DNA of 64,000 nucleotides from Herbidospora galbida. Its GTDB lineage: Bacteria; Actinomycetota; Actinomycetes; Streptosporangiales; Streptosporangiaceae. The DNA is taken from positions 1 to 64,000 of the forward strand of contig NZ_SZQA01000034.1 in the NCBI RefSeq assembly GCF_005233835.1, in the 5' to 3' direction. The first letter of the stretch is position 1. The number at the start of each line of letters is the position of its first letter. Made by a program: the position numbers and the translations under genes. Below the pieces are notes generated by a model. That model was given only the letters and a program-made list of their open reading frames with translations, was not told where the DNA came from and ran no database searches. Positions 26,139-33,037 of the stretch are shown here, in pieces.

Positions 26139-27562
26139 GCGCCACCATCGCCGCGATCGACCTCGGCGCCTCCAGCGGTCGCGTCCTCACCGCTCGCGTC
26201 GGTGCGGACCGGCTGGACATCACCGGCATCCACCGGTTCCCGAACCGACCCGTCCGGCTGGCCGGAACCCTGCACTGGGACATCCTCGGCCTGTACGCCG
26301 ACGTCCTCGACGGACTGCAGCGCGTCGACGCCCCCCGCCTGGACTCGCTGGGCATCGACTCCTGGGCCGTCGACTACGGACTGCTCGATCGCGACGGCCG
26401 GCTGATCGGCAATCCGGTCCACTACCGTGACGAACGCACGACCGCCGTCGTCGAACAGGTTCACCGCCGCGTCTCCCCGCAGCGTCTCTACCAGGTCACC
26501 GGCCTGCAGCACCTCCCCTTCAACACCCTCTACCAACTGGCCGCCGAGCCGTTCCTGGCCCAGGCCGCCACCCTCCTGCTCATCCCCGACCTGATCTCCT
26601 TCTGGCTGACCGGACAGCGCGGCGCAGAACAGACGAACGCCTCGACCACGGGCCTGTACGACGCCGGCCGCGGCACCTGGTCGGATGAACTGATCGAGGC
26701 GTTGTCGCTGCCGGCCGGGATCTTCCCCGGACTGCGCGCACCCGGCGCACCCGCCGGACGGCTCCTCCCCGATGCCGGGGCCTTCGGCGGCACCCCCGTC
26801 ACCGCGGTGGCCTCCCACGACACCGCCTCCGCCATCGCCGCGGTACCCGCCACCGGCCCGGACTTCGCCTACATCTCCTGCGGCACCTGGTCTCTGGCCG
26901 GAGTGGAGACGACCGCGCCGATCCTCACCGAGGCCGGACGCGCCGCGAACTTCACCAACGAGACCGGCGTCGACGGGACCATCCGTTACCTGCGCAACGT
27001 CATGGGCCTGTGGCTGCTGTCGGAGTCGCTGCGCGCCTGGAAGGCCGAACCCGCCGACCTCGGCGCGCTCCTCGGCCATGCCGCCGACCTGCCCGCGCTG
27101 CGCAGCGTCGTCGACCCCAACGACCCCGCCTTCCTGCCTCCCGGTGACATGCCCGCCCGCATCGCCCGGCGCTGCGCGGAGACGGGTCAGCCCGTTCCCG
27201 GCACCAGGGCGGAGGTCGTCCGCTGTGTGATGGACAGCCTCGCCCTCGGCCACCGCGCCGCGATCCGCCAGGCCCTCGCGCTGTCCGGGCAACGGGCCGA
27301 CGTCGTCCACATCGTCGGAGGCGGCGCCCAGAACGCGCTCCTCTGCCAGCTCACCGCCGACGCCACGGGCATCCCCGTCGTGGCCGGGCCGGTCGAGGCG
27401 ACGGCGCTGGGAAACATCGGCGTCCAAGCCCGATCCCTCGGTCTCATCCCCGGCCTGCCCTCCCTCCGATCTCTCGTCTCGGCGACGCAACCACTTCTCC
27501 ACTACGAACCACGGGGTTCCGCGGCCTCCTGGAACGAAGCCGCCGACCGTCTCCCGACCTGA
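26135..27562 (+). CDS. rhaB: Rhamnulokinase
   Basis: A 475-aa FGGY-family kinase. The N-terminus IAAIDLGASSGRVLTARV is the phosphate-1 motif, with GIDSWAVDYGLLD and HYRDERT for sugar binding. The C-terminal ATPase half has SHDTASAIAAVPA, YISCGTWSLAGVE and HIVGGGAQNALLCQLTADATG (adenosine motif). It phosphorylates L-rhamnulose to the 1-phosphate used by RhaD. ATG 26135 overlaps the LacI-stub stop. Full length, no defect seen. Confidence 0.93.
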   Translation: MSATIAAIDLGASSGRVLTARVGADRLDITGIHRFPNRPVRLAGTLHWDILGLYADVLDGLQRVDAPRLDSLGIDSWAVDYGLLDRDGRLIGNPVHYRDERTTAVVEQVHRRVSPQRLYQVTGLQHLPFNTLYQLAAEPFLAQAATLLLIPDLISFWLTGQRGAEQTNASTTGLYDAGRGTWSDELIEALSLPAGIFPGLRAPGAPAGRLLPDAGAFGGTPVTAVASHDTASAIAAVPATGPDFAYISCGTWSLAGVETTAPILTEAGRAANFTNETGVDGTIRYLRNVMGLWLLSESLRAWKAEPADLGALLGHAADLPALRSVVDPNDPAFLPPGDMPARIARRCAETGQPVPGTRAEVVRCVMDSLALGHRAAIRQALALSGQRADVVHIVGGGAQNALLCQLTADATGIPVVAGPVEATALGNIGVQARSLGLIPGLPSLRSLVSATQPLLHYEPRGSAASWNEAADRLPT

Positions 27563-27689
27563 CTTTCGGTGATGACTGGACGCCGAATGGCGCTTTGGCG
27601 TGCCCTCGGGCTGGACGACGTGCAGCCCGTCCTCAGCCGGCAGTGCTCCGAGACCTCGCAGGCTCGGTCGCACGCCTGCCACGTCTGGA

Positions 27690-27886
27690 CGCCGAGCAGG
27701 AGTCGGCCTGGTCGGCGCCGGCCAAATGGACCGTGGGACTACCCCGATCGCACCGAGAACCAGCCGCTGCCGATCTTCGCGCGCCGGTTCCGGATCCCGA
27801 AGGGCAAGAAGGTGGCCGACGCGCGCCTCTACCTGTCGGGGTCGGCCTGCACCACACCACGATCAACCGGCGGGAACTGACCGACG
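27690..27886 (+). pseudogene. Alpha-L-rhamnosidase N-terminal fragment, frameshifted
   Basis: Pieces in two frames read like the N-terminal module of a GH78 rhamnosidase: an AKWTVG-like strand, then FARRFRIPKGKKVADARLYLSG, then HHTTINRRELTDD in the frame used by the first piece. At least two frame changes (near 27745 and 27840) are needed to join them, and the remaining about 800 residues are absent. The fragment sits 3' of rhaB, where a rhamnosidase would make sense, and abuts the IS5 remnant. Confidence 0.55.
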
Positions 27887-27899
27887 ATACGTCCTGCGC

Positions 27900-28148
27900 A
27901 TGGGCGAAAACCGAAAGTATCCCAGCGATCTGTCCGATGCCCGATGGCAACTCTTCGAACCCGTCCTCGCCGCGTGGCGCGACGATGAGGTCTTCACCCA
28001 GCTCGGCGGCCTGCTGCGCCGCCTGGTCCGCACCGCCGAAGGCCGCGACGCCGAGCCCTCCGCCTGCATCATCGACGCCCAGAGCGTGAAGACCTCCACC
28101 GACGTCCCGGCCACCGACCAGGGCGTGGACGCCGCCAAGCCCTGCTGA
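27900..28148 (+). pseudogene. IS5-family transposase remnant (internally deleted)
   Basis: An 82-codon frame begins MGENRKYPSDLSDARWQLFEPVL, the standard start of IS5-group transposases. It jumps after LAAWR to VRTAEGRDAEPSACIIDAQSVKTS, which normally lies about 70 residues later, and ends at GVDAAKPC before the DDE core. Both an internal deletion and a 3' truncation are therefore evident. It cannot be active. Confidence 0.75.
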
Positions 28149-28327
28149 GAAGGCGGAGCGGCATCGGGCGCGGCGATTGGTGGCGTGGAGAAGTGACCGG
28201 CCCACTGAGCAGGGAAACCCAATCCGGATCCGATCATCGATCAAGAGCGGATTGCGAGTTTGACTATCCGCCGGGGAGGCTGGCTCGGCGGAGTCCGCCA
28301 CGAGTACTCACATGCGGATTGACCTGC

Positions 28328-28348
28328 ACGGATGGAATTTTTGGCAGG
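28328..28348. repeat. 21-bp repeat, copy 1 (partner 32978-32998)
   Basis: ACGGATGGAATTTTTGGCAG(G) recurs at 32978 with two substitutions, in the same orientation. The two copies bracket the ABC-F gene, attL and the papain-like gene. They could be IS-end relics. The flanking 28149-28361 holds no gene I can support. Confidence 0.45.
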
Positions 28349-28361
28349 CAAAGTGTCGTAC

Positions 28362-29999
28362 TCAGATCTCCGTGACCCGCCCTGCACTGACCCGCAGGCG
28401 ACGGCTCACCTGCACCGCCTCGAGCATGCGCCGATCGTGCGTGACCAGCAGCAGCGTGCCTGGATAGTGCGCGAGCGCCGACTCCAGCTGCTCGATCGCG
28501 GGTAGGTCGAGATGGTTGGTCGGCTCGTCGAGCACGAGCAGGTTGACGCCCCGGGCCTGCAGCAACGCCAGAGCTGCCCGGGTCCGCTCGCCAGGCGACA
28601 GAGTCGCGGCCGGGCGCATCACGTGTGCGGCCTTCAACCCGAACTTGGCCAGCAGCGTACGCACCTCGGCAGGCGGCATCGGCGAGACCAGCGCCCCGAA
28701 GGCGTCCAGCAACGGTTCGCCTCCCAGGAAGAGTCCCCGTGCCTGGTCCACCTCTCCGACCACCACGCCGGGGCCGAGCGAGGACTGCCCTTCCTCAAGC
28801 GGGAGCCGGCCGAGCAACGCGGCCAGCAACGTGGACTTACCTGTGCCGTTGGCCCCGGTGATGGCCACCCGCTCGGCCCAGCCGATCTCCAGATCGACAG
28901 GACCGAGTCTGAGGGAGCCGCGGCGGGCCACCGCCCCGCGCAGGGTGGCGACGACCGCTCCGGCGCGGGGCGCGGCGGCGATCTCCATCCGCAGCTCCCA
29001 CTCCTTGCGCGGTTCCTCCGCCACCTCGAGTCGCTCGATCAGCCTTTCCGTCTGCCGGGCCTTGGCGGCCTGCTTCTCGGTCGTCTCGCCCCGGACGTTC
29101 CGCCCGATCTTGTCGTTGTCGCTCATCTTGCGGCGCGCGTTCTTGACGCCCTTTTCCATCCACGCGCGCTGGGTACGGGCGCGGAGCTCAAGCTGGGCGC
29201 GGGTCTCGGCGTACTGGTCGTATTGCTGTCTGGCGTGCGTCCGCGCGACCTCACGCTCGGCCAGGTAGGCCTGGTAGCCGCCGCCGTACAGCCGAACCTG
29301 CTGTTGGGCCAGGTCGAGCTCGAGCACGCTGGTGACGGTCCTGGCGAGGAACTCGCGGTCGTGGCTGACCAGGACCGTGCCCGGGCGCAGACCGGTCACG
29401 AACTTCTCCAGCCGGTCGAGCCCGTCGAGGTCGAGGTCGTTGGTCGGCTCGTCGAGCAGGAAAAGGTCATAGCGGCTCAGAAGCAACGAGGCAAGCCCCG
29501 CACGGGCCGCCTGGCCTCCGGACAACGAGGTCATCGGCTGGTCGAGGCCGATCGTGAGGCCCAGGTCGGCGGCCACCTGGGCGGCGCGCTCGTCGAGGTC
29601 CGCGCCACCCAGCGAGAGCCAGCGTTCCAGGCCCGTGCTGTAGGCGTCCTCGGCGCCCGGCAGACCCTCCACCAGTGCCTGCGTGGCGGCGTCGAGGTCG
29701 CGCTGTGCCTGGGCGACGCCGGTACGCCGAGCCAGGAACAGGCGGACGGTCTCGCCTGGCCTGCGCTCCGGCTCCTGGGGCAGGTGGCCGACGACCGCCG
29801 TGGCCGGGGTGAGGCTGATGCCGCCCTGCTCCGGCGCGTCGAGGCCGGCGAGCAGGCGCAGCAGCGTCGACTTGCCCGCGCCGTTGACCCCGACGAGCCC
29901 GATGACGTCGCCAGGGGCGACCACGAGGTCGAGCCCCGAGAACAGGACCCGCTCCCCGTGCCCGGCCGCGAGATCCTTCACGACGATTGTTGCGCTCAT
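28362..29999 (-). CDS. ABC-F family ATP-binding protein (ribosome-associated type)
   Basis: A 545-aa soluble protein with two ABC ATPase domains and no membrane segment. Domain 1: Walker A GVNGAGKS, signature LSGGQAARAGL, Walker B LFLLDEPTNDL. The interdomain linker is charged and helical (about residues 235-320). Domain 2: GANGTGKS, LSPGERTRAAL, LLVLDEPTNHLDL. This is the ABC-F class that protects or modulates ribosomes, including antibiotic-resistance members; which kind this is cannot be told. ATG 29999 is chosen; the 12 upstream codons fall inside the 185-bp repeat. Confidence 0.9.
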   Translation of the reverse strand: MSATIVVKDLAAGHGERVLFSGLDLVVAPGDVIGLVGVNGAGKSTLLRLLAGLDAPEQGGISLTPATAVVGHLPQEPERRPGETVRLFLARRTGVAQAQRDLDAATQALVEGLPGAEDAYSTGLERWLSLGGADLDERAAQVAADLGLTIGLDQPMTSLSGGQAARAGLASLLLSRYDLFLLDEPTNDLDLDGLDRLEKFVTGLRPGTVLVSHDREFLARTVTSVLELDLAQQQVRLYGGGYQAYLAEREVARTHARQQYDQYAETRAQLELRARTQRAWMEKGVKNARRKMSDNDKIGRNVRGETTEKQAAKARQTERLIERLEVAEEPRKEWELRMEIAAAPRAGAVVATLRGAVARRGSLRLGPVDLEIGWAERVAITGANGTGKSTLLAALLGRLPLEEGQSSLGPGVVVGEVDQARGLFLGGEPLLDAFGALVSPMPPAEVRTLLAKFGLKAAHVMRPAATLSPGERTRAALALLQARGVNLLVLDEPTNHLDLPAIEQLESALAHYPGTLLLVTHDRRMLEAVQVSRRLRVSAGRVTEI

Positions 30000-30008
30000 G
30001 TCCTGAAC

Positions 30009-30193
30009 GATGGTAGCCGCCATCTCGCGCGCCACCTATCGGTTACCACCGCAGTGGCCGCCCTGGGCAGCGACTCCACTGACCAGCCCACCTCACCCAA
30101 CCCCAGCGACGAAAGCGATATCAGGCAGGCCGGAGATGAACTCATCGGCCAGGGCCGCCTTCGCCGCCGCGAAGTCAGGATGGCTGGACGGCG
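30009..30193. repeat. 185-bp direct repeat, copy 1 (partner 38555-38738)
   Basis: From GATGGTAGCCGCCATCT to TGGCTGGACGGCG this segment matches 38555-38738 in the same orientation at roughly 93% by eye, with one single-base indel. No convincing reading frame is conserved between the copies. The first 16 bases form an imperfect hairpin (GATGG...CCATC). Confidence 0.85.
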
Positions 30194-30589
30194 TCGAAGA
30201 GGGCGAGGGGTTCGGCGGGTTCGGGCTCATGAGGCGTTATAGACCGACCGTCGTGATCTTCGCCCACCGGCCGGCCCGTGCCCACATCTGTTCCTCGAAG
30301 GCGAGACGACCTCGTCCAGATCGCCAGGACCGGAGGCTGTGGCAAGGGACTCGGCGTCCCATCGCTCACGAGACCGTCGGCCACCTGAACCTCCACATGA
30401 CCGGGCTACACCCACTGACCTCGATCAGGTCCGTCTGCAGCGTCGGCCGGTATTTGGTGGCCTGATCAACCAGTACCGGCGGGCCCGCATAGATGAAGTG
30501 GAGATAATCACAAGTCAGAGGCCATCTCCGGGTTTTCGCACCACACATGCAGTGAGGCCATCGTCCAAGGCGAAGTGCGCAGTTCCTCC
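30194..30589. other. Gene-free stretch
   Basis: No reading frame here has a recognisable domain or a believable start. It looks like degenerate intergenic DNA between the 185-bp repeat and the GC-rich repeat. Confidence 0.5.
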
Positions 30590-30772
30590 GAGCGAAGCGA
30601 GTTCGATCCGAACGAAGCGAGGCCTTGCCTGGGAGTGCGAGGGGCGGAGCCCTTCGCCAGGAGCGAGAGCGACCCGGAGCGTAGCGACGCCGGGCCGCAA
30701 TAGCGGCCAGGGGGAGCGTGAGGGGGCGAATGCCCCCTGACAGCGGGGGGTTCGGGGGGTTGTCCCCCGTAG
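30590..30772. repeat. GC-rich extragenic repeat, copy 1 (partner 32656-32809)
   Basis: The block starts with GAGCGAAGCGAG-type phrases and ends in a conserved core, GGGGGAGCGTGAGGGGGCG followed by a CCCCCTGACAGCGGGGG-type segment and GTCCCCCGTAG. The core folds into short G/C hairpins. The last 60 bp are nearly identical to 32750-32809; the rest is only patchily similar. Confidence 0.7.
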
Positions 30773-30780
30773 AAAGAGGA

Positions 30781-30823
30781 ACGGCTTGTGACAGCCGCCC
30801 GAAGGGCGTCAACCACAAGCCGT
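30781..30823 (-). terminator. Hairpin downstream of the tRNA-like 3' end
   Basis: ACGGCTTGTG at 30781-30790 pairs perfectly with CACAAGCCGT at 30814-30823, with an inner CGCCC-GAA-GGGCG stem. On the - strand it lies 9 nt after the tRNA-like 3' end and is followed by a short T/C-rich run. It is probably the original terminator of the tRNA gene used as integration target. Confidence 0.6.
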
Positions 30824-30831
30824 GACGGGAG

Positions 30832-30873
30832 TGGGGCGCCTGGGATTCGAACCCTGAACCTACGGATTAAAAG
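30832..30873 (-). other. attL-like site: tRNA-Lys(UUU)-like 3' fragment
   Basis: On the - strand this reads from an anticodon loop CTTTTAA (anticodon UUU) through the variable region to a T arm (CAGGG TTCGAAT CCCAG) and acceptor strand GCGCCCC plus A. The 5' half is absent, and an A:A mismatch in the T stem shows decay. It matches 40256-40290 at 30 of 32 positions over TGGGGCGCC...CCTAC. With its native-looking terminator beyond it, this fits the displaced tRNA 3' end left by an integrated element. Confidence 0.65.
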
Positions 30874-31104
30874 TTCGAGGCATTACTGTCGCCCAATGCC
30901 GCAGAATGTCAATTTCTATTGGACCGCCCGGATTTGCCATTGTCGAATTGCGCCCTGATGATGCGCGGTGGCGCTCCGTATCGCGTACCAATGAGCAACC
31001 ACCGAGCAACCATCAGCTACCCCGTTCGGCTTTACCAAAATCCAATCGCGTACTCCCGAGGTCCATTCTAAGCCAAAGTGCCCGAGCTGCCCGGGGCATT
31101 GGGG
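30874..31104. other. Gene-free stretch inside the island's left end
   Basis: No supported gene. The local base composition is less GC-rich than the surrounding genes (AT-rich runs near 30905-31075), consistent with acquired or decayed DNA. Confidence 0.45.
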
Positions 31105-31338
31105 CTAATCTTCGAGCCGGAAGTCCAGACTTGCCTTTGGCGTTTGCTGGGCGTCGTCGGCGCCGCCGAATGGCGTGTCGGCGCCGAACATTATGCGGTC
31201 GAGGCCAAGTACGTCGACGGCCTGCCTGAGCATGTGGTGGCTGAAAGACGTCGCCGGTTGTGACGTTGAGGGTGGCGGTGATGTGGCCCAGGCACCGGGA
31301 TCTCGACGGATGCGCTCCAGCCGGGCATGTAGCTCCAC
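31105..31338 (-). pseudogene. Amidohydrolase-2-like C-terminal fragment
   Basis: A 77-codon frame contains SHHMLRQAVDVLGLDRIMFGADTPFGG, which matches the late TIM-barrel strand of amidohydrolase_2 metal-dependent hydrolases (A-x-x-x-x-G-x-DR-x-x-FG-x-D-x-PF). Nothing before it resembles the rest of such an enzyme. A short remnant without function. Confidence 0.5.
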
Positions 31339-31347
31339 TTTGTGGGG

Positions 31348-32238
31348 TCAGATTCCTGCGGGCAAGGTGATTTCATCCAGCCGTCGCTCCACCAGGGCTC
31401 CGTCCGGGCTAGGCAGTGCGAAGCGGTATTCGTCGATGGACTCGTCGATGATTTCCGGCGCGTTCGCGAGGAGATCGAGCAATGCCTGCAGGCGGGGAAA
31501 CGGCGCTTGCTTGACGCGGTTGATGACCCCGGGTTCGCGTAGAGCCAGTAGCGCCCAAGAGGCAAAACGTACCCCAGCCTCGTAATGGGCTCGCTCGGTG
31601 TCCTCTATGCGATCCGCGTTACGGATCTCATCTACGTAGGTGTCGGCCACCGCCGTGTAGGTGAGCAGCAGATCCCCGCGCGGCACCACGAGCTGTGCTC
31701 TCGCCGGCAGTCGATCTTGTTGCGGGTCGATTGGCTGACTGCCCGCCGCCAGCCGGCCAATGACTGGCCCTACCCGCAGCTTGGCGATCTGGGGATACTG
31801 TTCGACGGTGGCATCGACGAGGCGTCCCGCGCCTGGCAGGTAAAGGACCACGTGGCCGATGAAGTTGTCGTTCTCCCAGTGCGGCTGGGCTGCCCCGTAG
31901 ACAGTGACCCGGCCGGTGGCGTCGGTGACCGTCAGCTTCACCGGCTGTAGTTCCGCCGTGATGCCGAGCTGCCGGTAGGCGTGCCGGAGGGTCAGGCAGG
32001 CATCAAGGCAGATGTTTCCGCGATGTCCGTGTGCTTTGCTCAGCCACAGCATCGGCAGCAACATCACCACCCGGGTGTCTGCCGGGATCCCATCGGCGAC
32101 CAGAAGCTGGCCGAGCTGACCGTCGTCGGACCGCAGCCGTCCAGGAGTAAATCGACTGCCCCCCGCGCCGGATGCAGCATTGCCCGCGCGTTTGGGAGTG
32201 CGTGTGGTCTTGCCCTTACGTCCTCTGGACTTCGGCAT
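31348..32238 (-). CDS. Putative papain/transglutaminase-fold protein of the island
   Basis: A 296-aa soluble protein I cannot name. It begins with a basic tail (MPKSRGRKGKTTRTPKR). The middle shows the order Cys (GNICLDACLTLRHAYRQLGI), His (DNFIGHVVLYLPGAG), Asp (RLVDATVEQYP), the usual triad layout of transglutaminase-like cysteine enzymes. The C-terminal third is helical. ATG 32238 is chosen because the basic start is reasonable and the sequence upstream is low-quality. It lies within the island, 150 nt from an IS3 remnant. Function unknown; protease, amidase or a non-catalytic relative are all possible. Confidence 0.6.
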   Translation of the reverse strand: MPKSRGRKGKTTRTPKRAGNAASGAGGSRFTPGRLRSDDGQLGQLLVADGIPADTRVVMLLPMLWLSKAHGHRGNICLDACLTLRHAYRQLGITAELQPVKLTVTDATGRVTVYGAAQPHWENDNFIGHVVLYLPGAGRLVDATVEQYPQIAKLRVGPVIGRLAAGSQPIDPQQDRLPARAQLVVPRGDLLLTYTAVADTYVDEIRNADRIEDTERAHYEAGVRFASWALLALREPGVINRVKQAPFPRLQALLDLLANAPEIIDESIDEYRFALPSPDGALVERRLDEITLPAGI

Positions 32239-32387
32239 GCCATGACGGTAACTCGCAGGAGCGGCAAATTGACTAGGCCGACTGGTCGGGCATGGCGCGC
32301 CAGGGCGTGCGGAAACTCTGGCCAAGGTGGAAGGGGGAATTTGCTGGTCAGCCCCCCGCAGGCGTCCCAGCGCGGGCCGCATCACTA

Positions 32388-32531
32388 TCAAACAGCCCCC
32401 ACCGTGGTTTCGGTCAGCTCGAAGTCCTTGGCCACCTGCCCGACCGAACGTTCACCCCGGCGGCACAGCTCGACGATCTCGGCTTTAAACCCTGGGGTGA
32501 ATGACGGGCGTGGACGTCTCTTCTTGCCCAT
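32388..32531 (-). pseudogene. IS3-family OrfA N-terminal remnant
   Basis: A short frame, GKKRRPRPSFTPGFKAEIVELCRRG followed by RSVGQVAKDFELTETTV, is the HTH start of an IS3-group OrfA. It stops after about 47 codons, before the recognition helix continues. No OrfB follows. Confidence 0.75.
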
Positions 32532-32655
32532 GGTCTCCATGATGGACGCCTTTCCGGGGACGGACCCTCTGAGGCTGACGGGTTGAGCCATCGGCTCAAC
32601 CAGGGCGGCTGTTGAGATCTGTGACGCGCCGGGCTTGAGGCGAAGCCAAAGGCCC

Positions 32656-32809
32656 GAGCGAAGCGAGGCCTGTCGAAGGAGTGCGAGGGACGGAGAGCTC
32701 TTCGCGCAGCGAAGCGACCTTGAGCGACGCAGGGACCACGAAGCGGACCGGGGGAGCGTGAGGGGGCGCAGCCCCCTGACAGCGGGGGTCCGGGGGCGTC
32801 CCCCCGTAG
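32656..32809. repeat. GC-rich extragenic repeat, copy 2 (partner 30590-30772)
   Basis: The conserved core at 32750-32809 (GGGGGAGCGTGAGGGGGCG, CCCCCTGACAGCGGGGG, GTCCCCCCGTAG) is almost identical to copy 1. The GAGCGAAGCGAG start is also shared. The rest of 32532-33037 holds no gene I can support. Confidence 0.7.
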
Positions 32810-32977
32810 CTCAGCGGTTGGCGCATTACCTGAGCGGTCAAGGCGCTCTGCTCGGTGAACCGGAGGGGCTGGCCGCGCCCGCCTGCGCAGAGGTAGCTAC
32901 CGAGCCGCGTAACTGACCCTATGAAACGCCAGATCAGGTCGCGTGTAGGAATTTTGAAGCGGTACACGCTTGAACTG

Positions 32978-32998
32978 GACGAATGGAATTTTCGGCAG
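32978..32998. repeat. 21-bp repeat, copy 2 (partner 28328-28348)
   Basis: ACGAATGGAATTTTCGGCAG(G) matches copy 1 with two substitutions in the same orientation. It lies 40 nt from the end of the caspase-STAND gene. Confidence 0.45.
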
Positions 32999-33037
32999 GG
33001 ACAGATTTGCGGCGTGAATGGGCGATAATTCAGGGTT

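Noticed and set aside
28512-30242. 576-codon frame antisense to ABC-F
   Set aside because: It is the shadow of the ABC-F gene, which has two complete ATPase motif sets.
30590-32809. CRISPR array
   Set aside because: Only two dispersed, imperfect repeat copies with no regular spacers and no cas genes anywhere in the window.
32806-32850. tRNA 5'-half-like sequence (GTAGCTCAGCGGTTGGCGC)
   Set aside because: It resembles an acceptor junction and D arm, but the D stem has a mismatch, no anticodon or T arm follows, and the bases before it do not pair with any nearby acceptor strand.
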